Of a DNA stretch of 16,993 bases, positions 1 to 10,393 are shown piece by piece (position 1 is the stretch's first letter; each line of letters begins with the position of its first letter). Where the stretch lies: positions 1 through 16,993 of the forward strand of contig JAHLJZ010000165.1 in the NCBI GenBank assembly GCA_025602915.1, read 5' to 3'. The notes under the pieces are model-generated. The model did not search any database. It worked only from the letters and a program-made list of their open reading frames with translations, and was not told the DNA's origin. The translations under genes and the position numbers were made by a program. This DNA is from Paraphysoderma sedebokerense (Eukaryota; Blastocladiomycota; Physodermatomycetes; Physodermatales; Physodermataceae).

Positions 1-426
1 AATCCACTAACCCGACGAAGGCCGAACTCTGTTGCGGGTCCTAAAGACGTTTTTGAAAGATTGTCGACAGTCCATACTGTCGCTTCTCAAGCTAAAGTTA
101 AAGCGCATCACCCCTCTTCAATTGAGGAATCCAATCCCAACAGTCCGACAATGACTCAGCTATCATTATCTCAATCACAGAATTCAGCGAATCCCCAGTC
201 AACGGTCTATCATTCTCATTCAAGAAGTAACTTACAAGAAGATTACTACGCAATGCAATCAGTTTCACAACCCGAATCCAATCTACCACCTTCATCTGTT
301 TCTTACCCGTCGTCATCCAATCCAACGTTTGAACATTCGCAATCTCCACTGTCTGTGTCTGCGTCGACCGAAAATAACATAATAGATTCCACATCGGTTT
401 CACAGCCCGCTTTCGTTTCCAATTGA
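1..426 (+). CDS. Unidentified protein, C-terminal part (5' end outside window)
   Basis: The reading frame is open from base 1 to a TGA at 424-426 and gives 141 residues, so this is the 3' end of a gene that begins left of the window. The first 30 or so residues are basic and may be partly ordered (RRRPNS, then PKDVFERLS). The rest is a low-complexity tail very rich in Ser, Gln, Asn and Pro, with many SQ and SP pairs. Such tails are usual in fungal regulatory or cytoskeletal proteins but do not identify a family. No catalytic motif, membrane segment or intron is seen. That it is coding is fairly safe, from the biased composition and the frame running in from the edge. The function is unknown. 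Confidence 0.6.
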   Translation, partial: NPLTRRRPNSVAGPKDVFERLSTVHTVASQAKVKAHHPSSIEESNPNSPTMTQLSLSQSQNSANPQSTVYHSHSRSNLQEDYYAMQSVSQPESNLPPSSVSYPSSSNPTFEHSQSPLSVSASTENNIIDSTSVSQPAFVSN

Positions 427-1935
427 TTGTACATTCTGCAATAGGTATGAAGGAAGATATTGGTACCGTTTAGTGGCTTTTATGTGAGATGTTGTTCCTA
501 GATGTGAGATGGGATTCACGTAGGAGATTCAAAGTGCGACAGCTCTATAAGAGATCAGATAATTATCATAGAACCGTTCACATTGTTTACTGGTGGTTCA
601 TATCGAATCTATTTATATATTCATTAACATTAACAATTGGTCGGGAATTGTGGGTTTGTAATAGCGTCTGATTAACGAATGAGAGTTGTCAGAACAAAGC
701 TGGTTATGCTGTGAAATATGTATTATATTATTTTTTGTGTTGATTTTGTCTGTGATTTAAGATGATTTTAATACCGTTGTATTTTGTGATCTCAATTAAA
801 GAATTCAAAAATTGAAGTATAATTTTGTGGCATAAAAAACTTGTGCTTGAAATATCGCACCGGCTTGAGCGAACACGGATTTAAAGATTGACCTTCAGAA
901 TATTTGATCACATTGTTTCACTTCTCGAACTTACTTCCACATCCTATTACTGAGAAGTCTCTCAATTGTTAAAGAATTTCGCACTCAAGTGATACACATT
1001 GTTTGAAATTCACATTTACACCAGTTCTAAAGAGTTGCACTAAATAATCAAGTTTAAAGGTTTAAGACATGCGATTTCCTGACTAGGTCCTATATTTTAA
1101 CCTAGTGTCACAAAGACGGCAATTTAAATAAATAACCAAACCTACAATCTAGAACACAGCTATGGCAAAAAAAAATAAAAGCAAACAATGTGTTTTAATT
1201 TTTCTTTCAAATTGTTTTCCGTTCTTTTTGTAGTTTATCGTGAACAATGACAAACCCGTCGTTGTGGCCATCTTTTAGAATTAAATAAATTGTTTTCATA
1301 AATTAAGTTTTGTACATATTGACCCCATTTACATTAAATATAATTCGGCTATTGGAAAATCATTATTTTTGTGAAAAACTCTATAACTTTTAGTCGTCCA
1401 TGATCCCCAATACCCAGCTGGACCGCTGGTAGTAAGGATATTCAATTATTCTGACCATGTTTTTTTACGGACTCTATGTACATATATTAGATTCACAGGA
1501 TAACAATGTTATATTTATTGGCTGTCAAAGTATAATTTTGAAGAGAATGTAATTGTTAATCTAATCTTAATGTTTTAATAAAATTGTTTAACAGTTTTCG
1601 AATACATTGAACGATCCGAAATCCGAATTGTGCGAATTCTGTTTTGATGCATTTATTCGACCATGTTTCGTTGATTACATAGCAAAGCTATCCACAATTT
1701 TTGCATAATTGGAGATTTACTCACCAGCAAGTAACAAAAAATATCGCATTTTTGAATGGTGTTATCAAATTTAGTCGATCGGATTCTGTTGCTTTGATTT
1801 ATTGAATACATATACAGATTATTCTGGATGGCTGACCTTCAGCCATTAAGGCTATAATTGAGGTAGTAAAAATATTCATATAACATCACCCGATTATTAT
1901 TTTAAAATTTTCGGTCAGCTACTGAATACTATCCC
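427..1935. other. AT-rich intergenic stretch, no gene seen
   Basis: About 1.5 kb lies between the stop of the left-edge gene and the stop of END3, so it should hold two convergent 3' ends. No frame here has protein-like composition or splice-linked exons. AATAAA hexamers on + occur at 1284-1289 and 1577-1582 and could be polyadenylation signals, although they lie far from the upstream stop. A 7-bp inverted repeat (ACTAGGT at 1082-1088, ACCTAGT at 1100-1106) is the only small structure noted. No tRNA-like B box was found. Confidence 0.6.
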
Positions 1936-3756
1936 TTAAATCAGTGTACTTTTTTCCTTTGTGACTTCCAATTTTACAATTCTTAACCTATCTTTTGCAT
2001 CTTCAATCATCTTTTCCATTTCTTTCTTCTTGCCTACAAATCCATTCACATCACCACTTTTATCTTTGTTTTCCTTTGATTCTTGCATTTCAAGTAACAT
2101 TTTCACTTGACTTTCCGTGCGATCTAATTCTGATAATTTGGTTTTGAGTGACGAAATGTCAGATTGAAGTGTACTCGAAAGTTGGGTGTAATACTGTTGC
2201 AGAGATTTGAATGACTCGAGAGTTTTCGAATCGGTTGTGTTGCTTATAGATGTTGAAGAAGAGGATTTAGACAGACGGGCTTGGTCAAGTTGGGAGTCAA
2301 GTTGGGATAATTCTTTCTCGAGCAATTCGATTTGCTGTTGAGCTTGAGCTGAAACAGCAGGAGTATATTTGGAATCCAAAGAGGAGGAAGAGGATGACTT
2401 TGAGGTATACAGATTTGTGGGATTATCGCCATATGTGCCTAGATTCCACGAAAAAAAAAGTATGATATTTCGAGTTGTGAGAAGCGCGAAGGGTTAGGAC
2501 CGGATATTATTTTATACAATTATATCATAGCATGAAGTGTAATTACCTTTTCTTTGCATCAACGGACTGGTTAGCTTGTTAACATATCCTTCGGCGATTT
2601 GACTTCCCTTGCCCAACACATCACCACGACTACCTAATCTCGAACTGGTAATATACTCATCATTGCTCAATCCCTCGGCACTGCCGCTTTTCGATAAGTT
2701 GGTAAATGAAGTTGATTTTTGTGGTTTCTTGAACTGAAGGATCAAGTCCGGTGGAAGGTATGATGGGAGCGGTTTTCCGCGACGTCGAGTGTTCATGATG
2801 TGCATAAAAACAATAAATTGGTCTTTGGTGATTGCATCGAGACGATGAATGTCAACAACGTTCCTGATTGATGACGAATCAATTTATACAGATAACTGTT
2901 AAATGGCAATCAAAGTGTCACAGAAAATAATGAGGGAGGCAAAGAATGATTACCACATCGCTTTGAATTCTTCTTGCGGCCGCCGAGAGAGGTAGAACAC
3001 ATCTTGCATTTCGTTTTCTATATGTCATGTGTTAGATAACTGCTATTCTTGTGGAACATTTATGATAGAAGAGAAAGAACGATTACACTTACTCGATATT
3101 AAGCCATCTACGACGGGCAACTTTTTATATTCATCTTCGTACTTTAATCGATCAGATGGAGAAATGTACCAATCGAAATTATCGGTGAATTCAATCATGG
3201 GCTGTCGTATCGGAGAGCACAACACGGTGCCTGTTGTTAATATTGCGAATCAAGCGTCCATTTTGAAACACTCATTACTCACAGGAGGTAGCTGAGGAGG
3301 TTGGCTTGGTTGATATAATGTGCTTCCGAATGAAGTTGACGGAATATTAGTTTGATTATAGGCGATACTGGTGGCTCCAGCGCCAGTGCCGAGATCGAAA
3401 TTAGAATTGCCATAAGAGGGTGCAGTCATTCCAGCAGAAGACATGGACATTGCAGGTTGTATCTGTTTTGACGGAGGGATAAAGTATACCGGCAAAGAGG
3501 AAGGTATAGGAGAGCCGTTGAGGGTATCGTAGACAAGTCTCATTGCAATGACGAATTCGTCAATATCCAGTTGGCCGTCTCCGTCCATATCGCTCAGAGA
3601 CCAAATCTGGGAGAGTTGATGTGACGGGAGATTTGATTTCAAGAAGACTGATCTAGCTTGCGAGCCGTTGATTTTTCCATTGCTAGGGTCGAGTGAGTAA
3701 AAGATGGATTCGTAGCGGGACCTCTCGTCTGGCGAGATGGGTGAGTAAGAGGACAT
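1936..3756 (-). CDS. END3: END3-like EH-domain endocytosis protein, 5 exons, 488 aa
   Basis: The coding exons on - are 3756-3283, 3201-3093, 3017-2954, 2863-2547 and 2438-1936. The four introns (81, 75, 90 and 108 bp) are all GT-AG, and the phases match. The first EH domain covers about residues 8-100, with the ligand-pocket Trp at W52 and a full EF-hand loop (DMDGDGQLDIDE, residues 56-67). The second EH domain covers about 165-240. It opens with the End3-typical DWYISPSD, keeps a Trp at 216, and has lost the calcium ligands. After a linker come a Ser-rich stretch and a long coiled coil, from about residue 350 to the end, as in End3. Yeast End3 acts with Pan1 and Sla1 at cortical actin patches during endocytosis; that role is inferred by family. 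The protein is longer than yeast End3 (349 aa), mainly through linkers. The start is the ATG just before the first EH domain. Confidence 0.88.
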
Positions 3757-4168
3757 TTTCTGCGGTTTGGAGGACCTGTCAGCAGAGAGAGGGAGAGGTT
3801 TGCTACTAGGGTCAGAAACAGCAGAAACGGGTATTAAATAGTGTTTTCTGTCGTTTGACTATGAATGATATCCCCTATATTATAGATATTAGATGGAGTG
3901 TTTAATTCAATTTGACGGAACAGGCGTCCGTAGTGGTGAACGAGCTGTCGTAGTGGTGAACGGGTGTCGTAACGGGTGAACCAAGTGCGAATGAACGGAC
4001 AGTGGATTGGCAGTGAACGAAAGTAGCGAAATTCCCTGCAAAGCAGACTACATTAATATACAGCTGAAATTGAAGTAGAAATAATTGGCTATTTTCCACT
4101 ATATTCAACTATATTACATTATATTGCAAATTATCCACTGCCGCATTCACAGCGCATCCCGCTCACCC
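3757..4168. promoter_or_regulatory. Shared divergent promoter region of END3 and TFB1M
   Basis: The start codons of END3 (-, 3756) and TFB1M (+, 4169) are 412 bp apart and face away from each other, so both promoters and 5' leaders must lie here. The region has an AT-rich stretch around 3840-3900, a degenerate direct repeat at 3929-3982, and TATATTAC/TATATTGC-like tracts at about 4100-4130. No specific factor site is recognised. The open frame at 3902-4108 on - runs over the direct repeat and is not a credible gene. Confidence 0.6.
3929..3982. repeat. Degenerate ~20-bp direct repeat, three copies
   Basis: The 14-mer CGTAGTGGTGAACG is perfect at 3929-3942 and 3949-3962. A third, diverged copy (CGTAACGGGTGAACC) lies at 3968-3982, so the spacings are 20 and 19 bp. 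Near two DNA turns would place the copies on the same helix face. The repeat sits in the middle of the divergent END3/TFB1M promoter region. It could be a regulator-binding array or simply a minisatellite remnant; the sequence does not decide. Confidence 0.6.
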
Positions 4169-5887
4169 ATGAAATCACTCCCGCCGCTGCCTTCGGTCAA
4201 CCAGCTGCTCAAGTAAGTCTTTCACTCCACGGCCATCTTTATCATCCCAAACCTCAAACTCACCGCAATTCTATCTCATCTGCCAGGATCTACAATCTAT
4301 CCGCAAAGCAGAAATTGAGCCAAAATTTCATCCTCGATCAGAATGTCACGGGTAACTCATCATTCTCACTTTTATCGCAACGCCCTTTGAAATGTATTTC
4401 AAGAATCTCAATATTAATCTAATTGAATGATGGCTGTGTGTAGATAAAATAGTAAGACTTGTCGCCGGAAGCAAAAAATCATTGTCAGACTCGCTTGTCG
4501 TGGAAGTCGGCCCAGGTACATCAGCCCGCCCTTTCTTTTTTCAATTCTCTTGATCCAAGTTTTTTTTTACGAACGTTGTAAATTAACCGTTTCTTTTGCC
4601 TTAAAAGGCCCCGGATTATTGACCCGCTCTTTGTTGGCCGCTGGAGCAACTAATGTTGTCGCTATTGAAAAAGATCCCAGGTTTCTTCCGACGTTAAACC
4701 AACTGGCCGAGGCTACCGATCACAGGCTAAAGGTAATTCTAATGCAATTATTTCAATTCCAAACCAAAACACGGCTAATAGAATCGATTAATATTCGTCA
4801 TGCGAATATGGTATTGGGCATAATCCAGATAATACAAGGCGACGTTTTACAAACTTCAGCTTCAAAAATATTTTCTGCGGCGCATATGAGCGAATCATCC
4901 ATAGACAAGATGCCAATACATATCGCTGGAAACTTGCCCTTTGGAATATCGACAGTACTGTTATTCCAATGGCTCCACAATTTGGCCAAGCGTGACGGAT
5001 TGTTCAAATACTCAAGTAATGTCGATATGGTTTTGATGTTCCAAAAAGAGGTCGCTCAGGTGAGTTATTAACATTATGCTGCTTCATCAATTGTTCCAAG
5101 ATGATGTTCATTATTTACAATGTCATTAATTACTTCTAATAACTATTGCTATTACACATAAAAGCGAATTACAGCTTCTCCACAATCGCCTGAGCGGAGT
5201 CGACTCTCCGTTATGACACAATCCTTGTGTTCAGCTTCACTCGAGTATATTGTCCCCGGGAAAGTTTTTGTTCCGCCACCAAAAGTGGATGCTGGCGTTG
5301 TAAAACTGATACCTTTGGAAAAGAGGTTATTAGATTCAAATGGTTGGTTGTAGTCTCGCTGGTTGGCTTGTTAATCAAATTCTTGCTATTGACCTCCCTG
5401 TCTCGTTATCTGTTGGAGTGGTTTACACCTCAATGATTGCTAACCTTCCTATCCCATAGTTCCTTACGCAGTTCTCGAAACAATACTTCGACATGCCTTC
5501 AATCAAAGGCGGAAAACCATTAAGAATAGCTTGAGGTATTAATTCATTTGCTGATCTTTTTATTTCGATTGAGTTTTGCGCTTTCATCTGTTTTTCCCCG
5601 TCTTGCTTTTTTCCTCCTGATAAGGTTGCCCTGTTTTAACTCTATCTCCTTCCCCCGATCCTTCATGTTAACTAATTACCGCGAATTGCGCGCGAAATAG
5701 TTCACTTCTTCCTCCTCCAACTATTGTTCCACTCCTCGAAACGTCTAATATCTCTCCAACGTCGCGGCCGCAGGATATCGACACCGAGTTGTGGTGTTAC
5801 TTGGCGAAAACACTTTGGGAGAGTGGAAAAATAAGTTTAAGTGAGAAAGGTGGAGTAAATTTCGGCGAGACAAAGCAAAGATCGTAA
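4169..5887 (+). CDS. TFB1M: TFB1M-type mitochondrial rRNA adenine dimethyltransferase, 8 exons, 325 aa
   Basis: The exons are 4169-4212, 4287-4351, 4444-4515, 4608-4732, 4829-5059, 5165-5342, 5460-5535 and 5701-5887, all in phase. The seven introns are 74-165 bp. The N terminus has the LPPLP...LL and LSQNF.LD signatures. The SAM motif EVGPGPG is at residues 57-63, the acidic motif AIEKDPRF follows, then GDVL, and the catalytic NLPF at 137-140. FQKEVAQ and RSRLSVM..SLC then lead to VP(P)PKVDAGVV. Exons 7-8 give the C-terminal FN.RRKT and ISPTSRPQ blocks, so the enzyme is complete (human TFB1M has 346 aa). The family makes N6,N6-dimethyladenosine in helix 45 of mitochondrial SSU rRNA, as KsgA does in bacteria. 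The PPLP...LSQNF blocks favour TFB1M over cytosolic DIM1 or TFB2M/Mtf1. No long targeting peptide precedes the domain. The intron 6 donor is GTTGGT, which is non-consensus. Confidence 0.88.
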
Positions 5888-6147
5888 GGGAGAATACGCA
5901 CCTTAAGGATTGAACTCTCTGATGCTAGATGCTTTAATAATAATGATATACCGTCGCAATGTAAATAGAGTCGATATCATAATTTAATAGCGTTATTTAG
6001 CAACGCTTTCTGCGTTCTGCTGAATCACATTAATCATATCTCGTTCCGCCGGCTGCGCGGTTTGTTCTGTTCAACGGCGCCAGGGATGGATTGCCCTTTC
6101 CATTCCTCACCGTCATCATCCAACTATTCCCTATTCCGCAACACAAT

Positions 6148-6171
6148 ATGAGACGATGCCAAGTATCTTAG
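6148..6171 (+). promoter_or_regulatory. Short upstream ORF overlapping the next gene's start
   Basis: An ATG at 6148, 8 nt before the proposed start at 6156 and out of frame with it, opens a 7-codon frame (MRRCQVS) that stops at 6169-6171, inside the main coding region. If the leader includes it, scanning ribosomes would have to leak past or reinitiate, which would dampen expression of the KIAA0930 homologue. The transcript start is unknown, so this is only a possibility. Confidence 0.35.
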
Positions 6172-7922
6172 ATATTCTGCGGCAACTTCGCAGCATTGGA
6201 AACTCAGCTTTGCTTCCATCATCGTCCATTAACATCTCAGAAACCGACGATGCCTGGCAGCTACTCTCAGTGGACTCTTCTGAGGGCACGGACACTGTTC
6301 GTATGTCGGACAAACAGTACGTTCAGATTTCTTCAATGCTGCCTAAAAACTCGACATCTCGGTCATTAGAGAACGCTAGTGTTAAAGATTTGATAATGAA
6401 TTATTATATAGATGGCTCGACTTGTTTATCAAAATTTTTGTAAAATCATCGAATGCAGCCAACGACGACGCTGACAATGGATCGGATGACTTGTTGTTCT
6501 TTGTCCGACCTGACATGAATTCAGACAACGAACGAGTTTTTGTAAGGAGAAAGCCGAAAGAAAGTGTCGTAAGCGATGCAGCTGAGGAGGAAGAATCAGG
6601 GAACCTTCTGAAAGTGTTGGGTGTGACGGATAATGTCGTGCTGAGAGAATCATTTTGGTTAAACGTTATAGCTCAGGTTAGTTTGAATTTATTCATAAAA
6701 TGTGAAAAGAGATCAGAGGTTATAGATTGACCATTGGTTTATTCGATAATGACTTCTCTATGACACCAGTTACCCTGTTATATCACCGTTTCGACCTGTT
6801 CACGAAAACCTTCATCATTATTATCTGATTCCGACTCCAATTATGCAGCCTCGACTGCAGCAGAGGAGGCCTCATCTGAATCTCCATTCGTATTGAACCC
6901 TCTCCAGTCTACCACGAAACGGGTCTACGCGACTCCGTATGAACAGCGAATGGATACTAACAAGTCATCGCACTGTCCTTGCTCGTATCCTATCGTTTTC
7001 TTTTGTGTCAACGATTTCATGGATTGTTTTGAGTCTGCTATTATAAGAGAAACAGAGCATTTATGTATTGAAGTATCTTGTCTCATTGAAAAATCACCCC
7101 ACTTTGCCAATAGAACCTCCGTACCTTCTACTCTCATTGCGGAACAATCGTCCAGCCTTTCCTCCACTATTCCTTCTACTCCGACAGCCCACCCTCTGCG
7201 TAAATCCTCAAGCATTCAGTCTATAACGAATAATCATACTACGGATACAGGTGTCATCTTTCCATTCGACAATGACTCTTACCATAAAATAGTTTTGTTT
7301 CAAGGAACCGCTTCGTTTGAATCAATTGTTGATGTTTACAGTTCTAAACAGCAGCAAAAACAGTCGATGATTCAGTGGTTGTCGAAATCGGAAGACAAAG
7401 CAACAGAATTCGTTAGTATGGTTGGACCTCATGGTATTGGGAGAGCTCAGGTTCGATTTTTTCACTTCCTCTTCCGAATATGGCATTACCATGTCCAAGC
7501 TTAACTATCCCTCTTCTACATTATATGGACGCATCGTCTTCTGTCCAAACAGGTTGCAGTGACTCCCGTTGCTCATTTGACATCGTCTCCAAAGCAAGCG
7601 CCGTCACCTTCATCTTCATCTTCCACCCCTGCATCACCGTTGAAGAAGCTTCTAATGAATCTATCTCCATCAACATCGCACTCTTCACATCCGGAAAGTC
7701 TACAATGTTGTTTGACATTTGTCAATATAGATTGGAAGTATATAGCAAAGTATGTCTATTCCTGCCTAAAGCGACCTCTTCATATAATTACTATTTCTTG
7801 TATCCTTTTTCCGGTGTAACTGACCTATTCTGAAATCGTTTGTATCCTATTTACCGCGTCTAACAATACAATTTTCTAGGAATCTGTTAAAATTTATCAA
7901 CTCTATCGATAAAGCCGGTTGA
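6156..7922 (+). CDS. KIAA0930 / DUF2045 family protein, 5 exons, 448 aa
   Basis: The exons are 6156-6316, 6412-6676, 6770-7450, 7553-7749 and 7880-7922, all in phase, with introns of 95, 93, 102 and 130 bp. Blocks matching human KIAA0930 occur in order: WLDLFIKIF then LLFFVR (human WTWMF, MLFYVR); SFWLNVIAQ (SVCLNLILQ); a CYITVSTCSRK segment; RVYATPYEQRMD (QVFASPSKHPMD); SYPIVFFCVNDF..CF (SYPNIFFMIDSF); KIVLFQGTASFESIVDVY (GVIFQGSIRYEALKKVY); EFVSMVGPHGIGRAQVAV (EFVRMKGPQGKGHAEMAV); and the end LTFVNIDW..I (LTYVTLPLHRI). Length and end point fit the family. Its molecular function is unknown, so none is claimed. Ser/Pro-rich inserts lie around residues 165-190, 245-280 and 375-410. Exon 1 is the least certain, because no strong family block lies in it. 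The donors GTTAGT and GTTCGA (introns 2 and 3) are unusual. Confidence 0.82.
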
Positions 7923-8749
7923 CGTTCATTTCGCCTATTGAAGCTGTCGGAAGGCTCCATTTCATATCATCACGACAACACCTTCGATACGAGAAGGTAT
8001 TGTCGACGGCCTTGATGGTATTTGATGCGTATTGATTGAATATGCACTTCCTTCCATTTTGACTGGGGTGTTGGCTCTCATCTCGATATATGTCATGATT
8101 TGTCCCTGACCGAATATTAGATGAAGTCGAGCAGTTGACATATTGTCATATTGTCGCAATATTACAATCGAAAAAGATGAATCGAGTTTGTCTATTTTGG
8201 ACAAATTTCATGAAAGTCGTGCGCTCAGAAATTAACATTGAGTGGAAATCTTGCAATGTCAGTGAAGATTCAAGGGCCTAAGCAGTGCTATAGACTGCAT
8301 ATTTCGTAATGTGATCATATTATAATATTAGCACCATCGTTGAAAGATGAAATACAGAGACAAAAGTTCCACGTCCTTGATCTACATAAACTGAGATTGT
8401 GAACCATCATGTTCCAACTAAAAGTGCCATTATAAAAAATTCTTGCCAACAATCCAGAAAAGATTCAGCTGTACAGTGTTTATAATTGAAATTTCGGGAA
8501 ACTAACTCTTGTTTCCCTTATTAAAGTATACGCAATGATTACCAACTTAACAGATTGGTTACAAATTCACCATACTACCTCAAACCAGAACCTCTCAATT
8601 CCTCTCGACTCAGTGCTCCCAAAACTAGTCCAATCATATAGATTATCGCTGCCATCTTCTTCAGTTCTATTCGTTTCAACAGTTCTATTATGACCATTGT
8701 TATCGTTTCGATATATCCAACCCAAAAAGCGCACAACTGATCGAGAGAG
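7923..8749. other. Convergent 3' intergenic region, no gene seen
   Basis: It lies between the stop of the KIAA0930 homologue (+) and the stop of the RING gene (-), so it should hold both 3' untranslated regions. An open frame of 80 codons on - (7962-8204) has no ATG at its 5' end and no recognisable content. A small direct repeat (CATATTGT twice, about 8139-8154) followed by an inverted CAATAT is the only structure noted. Confidence 0.5.
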
Positions 8750-10393
8750 TCAATCTAATGAATCGTAATATGATGTATTTCCACCTGAGTCTCCATTTGA
8801 ATCCTTCCGCCTCTGTTCTTCGTTATCTCCGACGGTATTATGTGGATGTGAGTCAGAATCGTTATCAGAATCCTCAATATCTACCCAATCGTTATCTTCC
8901 GTGTTAATAGGGTGAGATGAAAATGAGTACGAATAGGAGAAAGGATTTGGGTTTGAGTTCTGTGACCAATTCGAAGACATGTTGTTGCGCTGGTTATTGT
9001 TGATGCTTTGATGGCTGGCTTCGCCAGTAAGTGCAGAGAAGAAGTCGTAAAAGCCACCAGGGATAGGTTCCGGTGGGTCTTCAAAGGTTGTGCCTGTATT
9101 TGATGTAGCAGCGTTATTTTGATTAGAAGACTGTGATGAATTGGGCTGATGCGATGATGACGAAGTTGATGGCTGCCCGTTCAGGGACTGCTCTGACTTC
9201 GGGACAAGAGAGTGCCGGCAAACAGGACATGTACCGTTATTCTTAAGCCACGGAACTGTGATAATCGGCGAGCTCTAAGTATAAGTAACCTCGGGTGTTA
9301 TAGCAGTGATAATCAATCACACATACCGATACAATCCTCATGAAACAAGTGTAAACAAGGTAGCTGAATGACCTCATTCTCGAGTTCATATTTCTCTTGG
9401 CAAACAGCGCAGTCAATTGACTTATCTACATGTAATTGGCAGATGTCAACTCCATGTCATCAAATATTTGAAACGATGTAGAGAAAATTATTCATACCAA
9501 CATGCACCTGATTAACCTTTACTCTAGGTAATTCTTTGATCACATCTTCAGGAGCTGGTGGCGGAGCATGACGTCTAAGTTTTCAAGACATAGACAAAAA
9601 CTCAGGTTAGAAATTATAGCAAAAGTACAATTCTCTGTACTCCATGTTACTCTGTCTCTGATGGTGTACACGAAGCAAACGATGGATCACATACCCAGTC
9701 TGCTCCATCAATTGTGACATCAACCGATCAAATGCAGCCTGTCCAAATACATAGTCTCCTGCATTACCAAAGCCACCACCATTAGGTAGTCCTCCCCCCA
9801 ACATCGCATGAAGGAATCTAGCCAGATCCAGTTCCCCGACTCCATTTCCGCCAAAGACGATATTAGGGGCACCAGGAACACCGGCCCCAGTTCCCCCGAT
9901 CACAGTACCAGTTCTGACAGCCCCTCCACCTCCACCCATCATCTGGCCCAAGAAAGTTTGTAGGGCAGAAGTCAACATGTCATGTTGCGCATTTGTTCCC
10001 CCACCGAAGAATGGATAATCCATTTCGTCATCATCGTAAACGTCGTCCGGTTGGGCGAATCCTCGAGGGTCGTTATCTTCTTCAATCTGAATATTTTAAA
10101 TCACTTAGTTAGCTGCTGATTAATTCATGTAAGTGTTCAAAATAGGACCGACTATGAACAGCTCATAAAACTTAGAATGAGTTCGGCGTCTTCAAAGACG
10201 TTGGTTGGCGACTTTCAAAGCTCAAGAATTACATAGCATTAATATATGAACTTACTTCTTCTATAAAATCTCCCATGCATATCGGGCATTGCAAGACACC
10301 AGTATTCCTCGGAGATATTTCAGTTTGGCAAGAATGACACCAGAAAGAGGGAGAACTTGAGCGAACAGAGCCAACAGAGGCGGCAGTCGACAT
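8750..10393 (-). CDS. RNF126/RNF115-like RING-H2 E3 ubiquitin ligase, 5 exons, 403 aa
   Basis: The exons on - are 10393-10256, 10086-9695, 9574-9498, 9425-9327 and 9255-8750; introns are 169, 120, 72 and 71 bp, GT-AG, in phase. Residues 17-46 form an N-terminal zinc ribbon (C19-x2-C22, C36-x2-C39, ending GDFIEE), the BCA2-type finger of RNF126 and RNF115. An acidic then Gly-rich region follows, with a helix FDRLMSQLMEQTG before the PPAPEDVIKELPRV linker typical of this family. The RING-H2 finger spans residues 208-248: CAVC, then CLHLFHEDC, then CPVC, with the E2-contact Trp at 238 (PWLKNNGTCPVC). The C-terminal 150 residues are Ser/Asn-rich with an acidic WVDIEDSDNDSD patch. Such proteins take E2-ubiquitin through the RING; animal relatives act in quality control of mislocalised proteins and in receptor trafficking. 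The substrate here is unknown. Confidence 0.88.

Noticed and set aside
489-671. Open frame of 60 codons on + after the left-edge gene
   Set aside because: It is short, lacks family features, lies in AT-rich 3' flank, and no splice sites link it to a neighbour.
3250-3282. END3 exon 1 read-through to a stop at 3250
   Set aside because: A strong GTGAGT donor at 3282 and the second EH domain in the next exon show that this is intron.
5460-5560. Apparent truncation of TFB1M after SLR (frame stops soon after 5535)
   Set aside because: A GT at 5536 and an AG at 5699-5700 join in phase to an exon carrying the family's C-terminal TS.ISPTSRPQ block, so the gene is complete.
7962-8204. Open frame of 80 codons on - between two convergent genes
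   Set aside because: No ATG at its start, no recognisable content, and it lies where two 3' untranslated regions are expected.
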